DNA from: Rhodoferax sp.
Lineage (GTDB): Bacteria; Pseudomonadota; Gammaproteobacteria; Burkholderiales; Burkholderiaceae_C
Direction: 5' to 3'
Length of the DNA: 64,000 bases
Assembly: GCA_029866205.1 (NCBI GenBank)
Contig: JARWZT010000014.1
Coordinates: forward strand, 62,001 to 126,000
Shown: positions 55,620 to 64,000 of the stretch, one piece after another
Layout of the letters: every line of letters begins with the position of its first letter
How positions within the stretch are numbered: the stretch's first letter is position 1
The notes under the pieces: model-generated
What the model was told of the DNA's origin: nothing
The model's input: the letters and a program-made list of their open reading frames with translations, nothing else
Databases searched by the model: none
Made by a program: the position numbers and the translations under genes

Positions 55620-56753
55620 ATGAACTTCAAGAAATCCCTGATGGGCCTCGCCTTGGCCACGCTGGCCAGTGGCGCCGCACTGGCCGATATCAATATTGGT
55701 GTCAGCCTGGCGCTGACCGGACCGGGCTCGGGCCTGGGTATTCCGATGCAAAAGCAGCTCAAGCTTTTCCCTGCCAGCATCGCGGGTGAAAAAGTCAATT
55801 TGATTGTGCTCGACGATGCCACCGATCCCGGCAAAGGCGCTGCCAATGCGCGCCGTTTCGTGACTGAAGACAAAGTGGATCTGATCATCGGATCCTGCAT
55901 CACTGCGGTGGCCGCCGCCATGACTGACATTGCCTCCGAGGCCGGTACCGTGCAAATGGCGGGCTCGCCGGTCGGCGTGCCTGCAGGCAAGGACAAATGG
56001 CTGTTCCGCCTGCCGCAATCCAACACGGTGATGGGTCATGCCGTGGTCGAGCACATGAAAAAGCAAGGGGTCAAGACCGTAGGCTTTTTGGGTTACACCG
56101 ACGCCTATGGCGAGCAGTGGCTTAACGAGATCAGCCCCCAGCTCGAAAAGGCCGGTATCAAGATGGTCGGTGTGGAGCGCTTTGCCCGCGCGGACACCAG
56201 CGTGACCCCCCAGGCCCTCAAGCTCAACTCGGCCAACCCGGACGCGATTTTGGTCGTGGCCTCGGGTTCGGGCGCCGCCATGCCGCAAATGGGCTTGGTG
56301 GACCGCGGCTACAAGGGCAAGATTTACCAGACCCACGCAGCCGCCTCGCCAGACCTGGTGCGGGTCGGTGGCAAAGCGGTGGAGGGCACTTTTGTGGTGT
56401 CCGGACCCGCAGTGATTGCCGAGCAGCTCAATGACAGCCATCCCTCGAAAAAGATGGCAATGGCCTTTGTCCAGCAGTTCGAAAAAGCGTATGGCCCCAA
56501 TTCCCGCAACCAGTTTGCCGGTCATGCCTACGACTCGCAAGTGGCACTTGAAAAAGCGATACCCCTGGCACTGAAAAAGGCCAAGCCCGGTACGCCTGAG
56601 TTTCGGGCAGCACTGCGTGACGCCCTCGAAACCATGGGCCGCACCGTGTTTGCGCATGGGGTGATGAACTGGACCGCTACCGACCACTGGGGCTACACCA
56701 TGGAAACCGGCGTGATGATGAAAGTGGTGGACGGCCAATTCAAGGTCGAATAA
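55620..56753 (+). CDS. branched-chain/aromatic-acid ABC transporter substrate-binding protein
   Basis: A 377-residue type I periplasmic binding protein. The signal peptide ends ASGAALA-D near residue 22. The mature part opens INIGVSLALTGPGSGLGIP and has VLDDATDPGKGAANARR and VNLIVLDD-type blocks of the Liv/urea family. Substrate is inferred to be a phenylpropanoid or other aromatic acid from its neighbours. It is the first gene of a complete importer (permeases and ATPases follow). Confidence 0.93.
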   Translation: MNFKKSLMGLALATLASGAALADINIGVSLALTGPGSGLGIPMQKQLKLFPASIAGEKVNLIVLDDATDPGKGAANARRFVTEDKVDLIIGSCITAVAAAMTDIASEAGTVQMAGSPVGVPAGKDKWLFRLPQSNTVMGHAVVEHMKKQGVKTVGFLGYTDAYGEQWLNEISPQLEKAGIKMVGVERFARADTSVTPQALKLNSANPDAILVVASGSGAAMPQMGLVDRGYKGKIYQTHAAASPDLVRVGGKAVEGTFVVSGPAVIAEQLNDSHPSKKMAMAFVQQFEKAYGPNSRNQFAGHAYDSQVALEKAIPLALKKAKPGTPEFRAALRDALETMGRTVFAHGVMNWTATDHWGYTMETGVMMKVVDGQFKVE

Positions 56754-56862
56754 GTCTGCGCTCGCCCCTGCACCGGGGCCCGATGTCCAAAGTCGGGCCC
56801 TGCCGGGGCGAATTGCGGTTTTTCGCCGACGGCTTCTTCCAACTTCATTGCAAGGCCCCCCC

Positions 56863-57903
56863 ATGGATTTCACGATCGCCAGCATCCTGCTGCTTGACGG
56901 CGTAACCAACGGCGCGATCTACGCCCTGCTGGGGCTGGCCACCGTGCTGGTATTTACGGTCACTCGCGTCATCTTTATTCCCCAAGGGGAGTTTGTCGCC
57001 TATGGGGCCCTGACACTGGCCATGTTCCAGGCGGGCAAGGTGCCCGGAACCGTCTGGCTGTTGCTGCTGCTGGCCGCTTTGGCCAGCATGATGGAACTGG
57101 TGGCGCATTGGCGCCACCACGGGCAGTGGGGTCGCGCGGCGCAGGCCAGCGTCAAGACCTTGGTGTTCCCGCTGTTGGTGTCGGCCGTGTCCATTTGGGC
57201 GGCACCGCTGCACCTGCCGCTGTGGGCGCAAGCGGCGCTCAGTGTCGCGATCGTGACGGCCTTTGGCCCTCTGGTGTACCGCGTGGCCTACCAGTCGCTC
57301 GAGTCGGCCACGCCGCTGGTATTGCTGATCGTTTCGGTGGGCGTGCACTTTGCCATGACCGGCTTGGGCCTGTTGTTTTTCGGTGCCGAGGGCTTTCGCA
57401 ATCCTGCATTTTGGGACGAACGCTTCAACCTGGGACCCTTGGCCGTATCGGGGCAGATGGTGATTATTTTTGCGACCTCGCTGGCACTTATCGTGCTGTT
57501 GTGGCTCTATTTCGAAAAAACCTTGCGGGGCAAGGCTCTGCGCGCAACCGCAGTCAACCGCACCGGCGCGCGGCTGATGGGCATCTCCAGCCATACCGCA
57601 GGGCAGCTCACCTTTCTGATGGCTGCCCTGATTGGCGCGCTGTCGGGCCTGCTCATTGGCCCGACCACCACGGTTTTTTACGACTCCGGCTTTCTGATTG
57701 GCCTCAAAGGCTTTGTGGCTGCGGTGGTGGCCGGGCTTTCCAGCTACCCGGGTGCGCTCTTGGGGGCCTTGTTTGTCGGCGTTGTGGAATCGTTTGGCGC
57801 CTTTTGGGCCAGTGCGTTCAAAGAGGTGATTGTGTTCACGCTGATCCTGCCGGTGCTGCTGGCGCGCTCCCTGTACGGTGGTGCCACGGACGAGGAGCAT
57901 TGA
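56863..57903 (+). CDS. livH: ABC transporter permease (LivH family)
   Basis: A 346-residue permease of the branched-chain amino acid type. The family opening LLLDGVTNGAIYALLGLATVLVFTVTRV and FVAAVVAGLSSYPGALLGAL are clear. ATG 56863 is used rather than a TTG five codons earlier. The stop ends 1 bp before the next gene. Confidence 0.93.
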   Translation: MDFTIASILLLDGVTNGAIYALLGLATVLVFTVTRVIFIPQGEFVAYGALTLAMFQAGKVPGTVWLLLLLAALASMMELVAHWRHHGQWGRAAQASVKTLVFPLLVSAVSIWAAPLHLPLWAQAALSVAIVTAFGPLVYRVAYQSLESATPLVLLIVSVGVHFAMTGLGLLFFGAEGFRNPAFWDERFNLGPLAVSGQMVIIFATSLALIVLLWLYFEKTLRGKALRATAVNRTGARLMGISSHTAGQLTFLMAALIGALSGLLIGPTTTVFYDSGFLIGLKGFVAAVVAGLSSYPGALLGALFVGVVESFGAFWASAFKEVIVFTLILPVLLARSLYGGATDEEH

Positions 57904-57904
57904 C

Positions 57905-59671
57905 ATGAACCTGCAAAAAATTTCCCTCTGGACCTTGGTGGCGATGGTGCCGGTGGTGCCGCTGTTGCCTCTGCCGGATTTTTGGATCGCCCAGCTGAAT
58001 TACATCGGTCTTTACAGCCTGGTGTGCTTGGGTCTGGTGTTGCTGACCGGCGTGGGCGGGCTGACTTCTTTTGGCCAGGCGGCGTTTGTTGGTATCGGCG
58101 CCTACAGCACGGCCTGGCTTACGCTGAACACTGGCATGTCACCCTGGCTGACGCTGTTTGTGGGCCTGGCGCTGACCGGTGCCAGCGCGCTGGTGGTGGG
58201 CGCCATCACCCTGCGCATGTCGGGCCACTATCTCCCGCTTGCCACGATTGCTTGGGGATTGGCGCTGTATTACCTGATGGGCAATCTGGATGCGCTGGGG
58301 AAATACGACGGCCTGTTGGGGCTCAAGAGCCTGTCGATCGGCGAGACCTCGATCGGCCAGGGAAGGCTGTTTTTTGTGCTGAGTTGGAGCATGCTGATCG
58401 CTGGGGCAGTGGGCCTTCTCAATCTGCTGGACTCGCGTCCCGGGCGCGCCATCCGGGCGCTCAAGGGCGGGGCGCAGATGGCGGAAGCCATGGGCATCAA
58501 CACCTTTCGCTACAAGGTCACCATTTTTCTGATCGCGGCACTGTTTGCCTCGGTCTCGGGCTGGCTGCTGGCGCATTTTCAGCGCACGGTCAACCCTTCC
58601 GCCTTTGGTCTGAAGATGGGCATTGAGTACCTGTTTATGACGGTGGTCGGTGGTGTCGGCTATGTCTGGGGCGCCTTGGTCGGGGCGGGGCTGGTCAAAC
58701 TGCTGGACGACTACCTGCAGGTGCTGCTACCGGCCCTGATTGGGACCAGCGGCAGTTATGAGGTGATCGTGTTTGGCATTGCCTTGGTGCTGGTGCTCAA
58801 GTACTTGCCGGATGGCCTTTGGTCGGTGGTGGCGCGTTATCTGCCGCATCCCCCCCGCCGCGTTGATTGGCAAAATTGCGCCGATCTGCCTGCCCGCAGC
58901 AAGCCCAGTGCGGGTTCGACCGTGCTGGAGGTCGATAAGGTGCGCAAGGCCTTTGGCGGTTTGGTCGCGGTCAACGACATCAGCTTTGAAGTGCAGGCCG
59001 GCCAGATTGTGGGTCTGATTGGGCCCAATGGCGCGGGTAAATCGACCACATTTAACCTGGTGACCGGCGTGCTCTCCAAGACCAGCGGTCAGGTGCGTTT
59101 TCGGGGGGAAGACATCAGCCAGTTGCCTGCGCGTGGCATTGCGCGCAAAGGCATGGCGCGGACCTTTCAGCACGTCAAGATGATTGCCGACATGACGGTG
59201 CTCGAAAACGTCGCCTTGGGTGCCTACAGCCGGGGCCGCAGCGGCGTGCTGTCGTCCATGCTGCGGATGAACCAGTCCGAGGAGCGCCGCTTGATGAAAG
59301 AAGCGCAGCGGCAGTTGGAGCGCATTGGCATGGGCGGTCATTTGCATGAGCAGGCCGGCAATCTCGCTATGGGCCCCCAGCGGCTGATGGAAATCGCCCG
59401 GGCCCTGTGCTGCGACCCGGCGTTGTTGCTCTTGGACGAGCCTGCGGCAGGCCTTCGCCATCAGGAAAAGCTGGCGTTGGCGCAAGTCCTGCGTCAACTC
59501 CAGGGCGAGGGCATGAGCATCTTGCTGGTGGAGCACGACATGGACCTTGTGATGGACGTGTGCGATCAGCTGGTGGTGATGGAATTTGGCACGCTGTTGA
59601 CCCGTGGCACCCCGGCAGAGGTTCAGGCCAACCCGGCGGTACGCGCCGCCTACCTCGGAACGGAGCATTGA
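57905..59671 (+). CDS. fused ABC transporter permease (LivM) and ATPase (LivG)
   Basis: A 588-residue fusion. Residues 1-310 are a LivM-type permease (LLTGVGGLTSFGQAAFVGIG, MGINTFRYK, TVVGGVGYVWGALVGAGLV). After a linker, residues about 339-588 are a LivG-type ATPase: Walker A GPNGAGKST at 373, signature NLAMGPQR near 487 (the family's LAxGPQR rather than LSGGQ), and Walker B DEP at 511-513. Fusion of these two subunits is known but not the usual arrangement. ATG 57905 lies 1 bp after livH. Confidence 0.93.
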   Translation: MNLQKISLWTLVAMVPVVPLLPLPDFWIAQLNYIGLYSLVCLGLVLLTGVGGLTSFGQAAFVGIGAYSTAWLTLNTGMSPWLTLFVGLALTGASALVVGAITLRMSGHYLPLATIAWGLALYYLMGNLDALGKYDGLLGLKSLSIGETSIGQGRLFFVLSWSMLIAGAVGLLNLLDSRPGRAIRALKGGAQMAEAMGINTFRYKVTIFLIAALFASVSGWLLAHFQRTVNPSAFGLKMGIEYLFMTVVGGVGYVWGALVGAGLVKLLDDYLQVLLPALIGTSGSYEVIVFGIALVLVLKYLPDGLWSVVARYLPHPPRRVDWQNCADLPARSKPSAGSTVLEVDKVRKAFGGLVAVNDISFEVQAGQIVGLIGPNGAGKSTTFNLVTGVLSKTSGQVRFRGEDISQLPARGIARKGMARTFQHVKMIADMTVLENVALGAYSRGRSGVLSSMLRMNQSEERRLMKEAQRQLERIGMGGHLHEQAGNLAMGPQRLMEIARALCCDPALLLLDEPAAGLRHQEKLALAQVLRQLQGEGMSILLVEHDMDLVMDVCDQLVVMEFGTLLTRGTPAEVQANPAVRAAYLGTEH

Positions 59672-59672
59672 T

Positions 59673-60422
59673 ATGACCATCCCTTTGCTGAGTGTGTCCC
59701 ATCTTCGCGCCGCCTACGGTCGCGCCGAAGTGCTGCATGGCCTGAACCTGAGCGCCGCCAAGGGCAGCGTGATTACCGTCATTGGCCCCAATGGGGCAGG
59801 CAAATCCACCTTGCTCAACGGACTGATGGGCTTGTTGCCGACGCAGGGCGAGATTGAATTTGAAGGACAGTCGATCGCCGCGCTTACCCTCGAAGAACGG
59901 GTGATGCACGGGATCTCACTGGTCCCCGAAAAACGCGAACTGTTTTCCACCATGAGCGTGGAGGACAACCTGGTGCTCGGCGGCTACCGTCAGATGCGCC
60001 TGGGTAACGCGCTTTGGCGCAACCGGCTGGAGGAGGTGTTTGCCCTGTTCCCGCGCCTCAAGGAGCGCCGTAGCCAAGAGGCCGGAACCCTCTCGGGGGG
60101 CGAGCGCCAGATGCTGGCCGTGGGCCGGGCGCTGATGTCAGGCCCCAAACTGCTGATGCTCGACGAGCCCAGCCTGGGACTGGCGCCGCTGATTGTGAAA
60201 GAAATCTTTTCCATCATCGAAACACTGCGCCAGACCGGCGTGACCATTGTGGTGGTTGAGCAAAACGCCCGCGCCGCGCTGGAGGTGGCCGACTACGGCT
60301 ACGTGCTCGAAATGGGTGAACTTGCGCTGCATGGCCCCGCGTCCGAGCTGGCGGGTGACGCCCGTGTCATTGATACCTATTTGGGCGCCGCCCGAAAAAA
60401 GCCTGAACCCACGCCGGCCTAA
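59673..60422 (+). CDS. livF: ABC transporter ATP-binding protein (LivF family)
   Basis: A 249-residue ATPase with Walker A GPNGAGKST, signature LSGGERQMLAVGRAL, Walker B LLMLDEPSLGLAP and switch VVVEQNARAAL. ATG 59673 follows the preceding stop by 1 bp. Completes the importer: binding protein, LivH, fused LivMG, LivF. Confidence 0.95.
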   Translation: MTIPLLSVSHLRAAYGRAEVLHGLNLSAAKGSVITVIGPNGAGKSTLLNGLMGLLPTQGEIEFEGQSIAALTLEERVMHGISLVPEKRELFSTMSVEDNLVLGGYRQMRLGNALWRNRLEEVFALFPRLKERRSQEAGTLSGGERQMLAVGRALMSGPKLLMLDEPSLGLAPLIVKEIFSIIETLRQTGVTIVVVEQNARAALEVADYGYVLEMGELALHGPASELAGDARVIDTYLGAARKKPEPTPA

Positions 60423-60434
60423 GCCCTTTTTGTC

Positions 60435-62162
60435 ATGCCCTTCCAACCCCACACCGACGACATCGACTTCATCCTCCACGAGGTATTACAGGCAGCGCAG
60501 CCCTTGCAGGCGCTGGTGCCTTTTGCCGAGGTGGACGACGACCTGATGCGCCAGGTGGTGGCGCAGGCGGGCAAATTCGTGGCCCAGGAGATCGCGCCCC
60601 TGCAAACTATTGGGGATGCCGTGGGCTGCCAATGGCAGGACGGGAAGGTACGTACCCCGCCGGGCTTCGCGCAAGCGTACCGGGCCTTTTGGCAAGGTGG
60701 CTGGCCCGCGCTGGCCTGTGCAGTCGAAGACGGTGGCCAGGGATTGCCCACCGTGCTGGAAGCAGTGCTGTACGAAATGTTGAGCGGTGCCAACCATGGC
60801 TGGACCATGGCGCCGGGCCTGCTGCATGGAGCGTATGAATGCCTCAAGCACCACGGCAGCGAGGCCCTGCGCACCCGCTACCTGGAAAAAATCGCCACCG
60901 GCGAGTGGCTTGCCACCATGTGCCTGACCGAGCCCCACGCGGGCAGTGATCTGGGCTTGGCGCGAACCAAGGCCGTGTTGCAGGGCGACGGCAGCTACGC
61001 CTTAAGTGGATCCAAGATATTTATCTCTGGCGGGGAGCACGACCTCACCGACAACATCATTCACCTGGTGCTCGCCCGGCTGCCCGATGCCCCGCCCGGC
61101 CCCAAGGGCTTGTCGCTGTTCCTGGCGCCCAAGGTCTTGCCCAGCGGCCAGACCAATACCGTGCACTGCGATCGCATCGAAGAAAAAATGGGACTGCATG
61201 GCAGTCCCACCTGCGCCATGCGCTTCGACCACGCCACCGCCTGGATGATCGGCGAGCCCAACCGGGGCCTGAACGCCATGTTTGTCATGATGAACGCGGC
61301 TCGATTGCATGTCGGCCTGCAAGGCATTGGCTTGCTCGAGGCGGCCTGGCAAATGGCCGATGCCTATGCTCAGGAGCGGCGCCAAATGCGCGCACCCAAG
61401 GCCGTCATGGGCAGCGCGCCCGACCCGATTGCCCAGCACCCGGCCATGCGCCGCATCTTGCAGACCCAGCGTGCCTGGATCGACGCCGGGCGCGTACTGG
61501 CGTACCGCACTGCGATCGAGCTCGACTTGGCCCAGCACCACGCCACGGCAGAGCGCCGCCAACTGGCGCAGCAATGGTGCAGCTTTGTCACACCGGTGCT
61601 CAAGGCTGCGTGGACCGCGCAGGCGTTTCATGGTGCCAGCGACTGTTTGCAAGTCTTTGGTGGTCACGGTTATGTGCGTGAGTGGGGCATCGAGCAAATC
61701 GTGCGCGATGCCCGGGTCAGCATGATTTATGAGGGCACCAACGAAATTCAGGCGATCGACCTGCTGGTGCGCAAAGTGCTGCCGGACGGTGGCACCGGAT
61801 GGCACGGCTTGTTGCAAACACTGTGCGACGGGCTGGACGCACAGCAGCCTTCGCACGCGCTTTTCATCACGCAGGTGGATGCACTGCGCCAAGTGACCCA
61901 AGACCTGGTGGAGCAGGCCCCCACCCATCCCGAGCTCGCCTACTGGCTGGCTGAGGACTACCTGCGTGCCGTGGCCGTGCTGCTTTTGTCGTGGGCCTGG
62001 TTGCAGATCAACACGGCCCATCTGCGCAACGGATCCGAAGGTGTTACGCCGCGTTGGAGCGAACCAGCCCAGGCGGTGGACCATTGGGTTTTGCCCGAGC
62101 TGGAGATGCGTCTGCAGATCATGCGCGCGCGCTTGGGGCTGAAGGTGCCAGTCGCTTGTTAA
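60435..62162 (+). CDS. acyl-CoA dehydrogenase, long form
   Basis: A 575-residue flavoenzyme with the acyl-CoA dehydrogenase signatures MCLTEPHAGSDLGLARTKA and GGHGYVREWGIEQIVRDARV, then MIYEGTNEIQAIDLLVRK holding the catalytic Glu (YEGTNEIQ). The C-terminal extension of about 120 residues places it in the longer FadE-like/AidB-like type (DUF or acetyltransferase-terminus group). It would desaturate the side chain of the acyl-CoA before hydration. It follows livF by 12 bp. Confidence 0.93.
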   Translation: MPFQPHTDDIDFILHEVLQAAQPLQALVPFAEVDDDLMRQVVAQAGKFVAQEIAPLQTIGDAVGCQWQDGKVRTPPGFAQAYRAFWQGGWPALACAVEDGGQGLPTVLEAVLYEMLSGANHGWTMAPGLLHGAYECLKHHGSEALRTRYLEKIATGEWLATMCLTEPHAGSDLGLARTKAVLQGDGSYALSGSKIFISGGEHDLTDNIIHLVLARLPDAPPGPKGLSLFLAPKVLPSGQTNTVHCDRIEEKMGLHGSPTCAMRFDHATAWMIGEPNRGLNAMFVMMNAARLHVGLQGIGLLEAAWQMADAYAQERRQMRAPKAVMGSAPDPIAQHPAMRRILQTQRAWIDAGRVLAYRTAIELDLAQHHATAERRQLAQQWCSFVTPVLKAAWTAQAFHGASDCLQVFGGHGYVREWGIEQIVRDARVSMIYEGTNEIQAIDLLVRKVLPDGGTGWHGLLQTLCDGLDAQQPSHALFITQVDALRQVTQDLVEQAPTHPELAYWLAEDYLRAVAVLLLSWAWLQINTAHLRNGSEGVTPRWSEPAQAVDHWVLPELEMRLQIMRARLGLKVPVAC

Positions 62163-62188
62163 GCGGTCCCTTGTCGCAACCGCGGACC

Positions 62189-62641
62189 ATGGAACCAACG
62201 CAACTGCCTTCGGTCAAAAAGGTCGACACCCGCTACCTGGAGTCCTTGCTGGGATACAACGCCCGCATGGCCGCGCTGACGGCGATCAAATTGTTTTTGG
62301 ATCGACTCTCGGGTTTTGGCCTGCGCCCAGTGAGTTTTTCGGTGCTCTCGCTCATCATGCACAACCCTGGCATTACGTCGCGTCAGCTGTGCAAGGCGCT
62401 GGGTCTGCAGGCCTCCAATCTGGTGGCCATGATCAATGAGTTTGAAAACAGCGGCTGGATCGAACGCCACCCCCATCCCCAGGACGGTCGCGCCATGGGT
62501 CTGCACCCCACGCCACCCGGCTTGGCGATGATGCAAGACGCCGAAGCCACAGCCTCCCAACTCGAGCTGGAAATATCGTCAGGCCTGACTGAGGTCGAAC
62601 GCAAGACCCTGCTGGGCTTGCTCAAGAAGGTTTACAAATAG
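62189..62641 (+). CDS. MarR family transcriptional regulator
   Basis: A 150-residue winged-helix regulator with LRPVSFSVLSLIMHNPGITS, QLCKALGLQASNLVAMINEFE as the recognition helix area and WIERHPHPQDGRAMGLHPT as the wing. In hydroxycinnamate clusters MarR-type proteins typically repress and respond to the CoA thioester. ATG 62189 is 26 bp after the dehydrogenase; an upstream TTG is possible. Confidence 0.9.
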   Translation: MEPTQLPSVKKVDTRYLESLLGYNARMAALTAIKLFLDRLSGFGLRPVSFSVLSLIMHNPGITSRQLCKALGLQASNLVAMINEFENSGWIERHPHPQDGRAMGLHPTPPGLAMMQDAEATASQLELEISSGLTEVERKTLLGLLKKVYK

Positions 62642-62684
62642 CTTTCCGCAGGTGCTACGCCCGCCTTTCAGCGCGGCACTCGCT

Positions 62685-63887
<1,203 letters not shown>

Positions 63888-63951
63888 GGCAAAAGGGCTT
63901 TCTTCCAAGGTTCTTTAAACAGGGTGAGGGCGCACGCGCGCCCCATGAATC

Positions 63952-64000
63952 TCAGGCGCTGCCCAATGCGGCCCAGGCCTGCTGGCGCAGCCACGGGCTC
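63952..64000 (-). CDS. C-terminal fragment of a gene beyond the right edge
   Basis: On the minus strand a frame ending SPWLRQQAWAALGSA then TGA enters from the right edge, 65 bp upstream of the thiolase start. Too short to name. It may be the gene preceding the thiolase in the same operon. Confidence 0.4.
   Translation of the reverse strand, partial: SPWLRQQAWAALGSA

Overview
The window reads as one continuous piece of a chromosome from a GC-rich Gram-negative betaproteobacterium, most likely order Burkholderiales, family Comamonadaceae (a Rhodoferax/Polaromonas-like organism). This is inferred from the gene order fur / bamE-dapB / exbBD / leuS-lptE-holA-proA, the short Comamonadaceae-type porins, the gshA type, and a hydroxycinnamate-type aromatic catabolism cluster. 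I saw no rRNA, tRNA, CRISPR array or complete insertion sequence.

Layout. 1-3.7 kb: cytochrome b561 plus two tandem YceI proteins, a luciferase-like flavin oxidoreductase and a DUF1003 membrane protein. 3.8-9.8 kb: one very large secreted RTX adhesin (1993 aa) built from a C-type lectin domain, nine Ig-like modules, a seven-bladed propeller and calcium-binding RTX repeats. 9.8-17.9 kb: queC, then a tight minus-strand run ilvA / 5'-nucleotidase / DUF1800 / DUF1501 / SbmA-YddA-type ABC exporter. 17.9-23.2 kb: an OsmC protein and two porin paralogues in inverted orientation flanking a lone tyrosine recombinase and coq7. 23.2-32.1 kb: the conserved core block fur, bamE, dapB, exbB, exbD, leuS, lptE, holA, proA. 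32.2-38.8 kb: gshA, kup, a BenE-type transporter, gshB, a YafJ-type amidotransferase and a tautomerase. 38.9-45 kb: ArnT-like glycosyltransferase, PAP2 phosphatase, a degraded HepT toxin gene, a DUF2520 protein, SrkA kinase and a carotenoid/lignostilbene oxygenase. 45-51 kb: a long imperfect inverted repeat, a NodIJ-type ABC exporter, a Tat-exported PhoX-family phosphatase and AMP nucleosidase. 51.1-64 kb: enoyl-CoA hydratase, feruloyl-CoA synthase-like ligase, thiolase, thioesterase, a complete branched-chain/aromatic-acid ABC importer (with the LivM permease fused to the LivG ATPase), acyl-CoA dehydrogenase, MarR regulator and, convergent, a PcaF-like thiolase.

How it works together. The last 13 kb is a coherent uptake-and-activation route for hydroxycinnamate-like acids: ABC import, CoA ligation, oxidation/hydration, thiolysis, with a MarR-type sensor at the end. 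The core block is housekeeping (iron regulation, outer-membrane assembly, lysine and proline synthesis, leucyl-tRNA charging, replication). The least conventional parts are the modular adhesin, the inverted porin pair around an integrase with an apparently damaged porin start, the HepT relic and the inverted-repeat element near 45 kb. I did not find a clearly new multi-gene system; these are the best leads.
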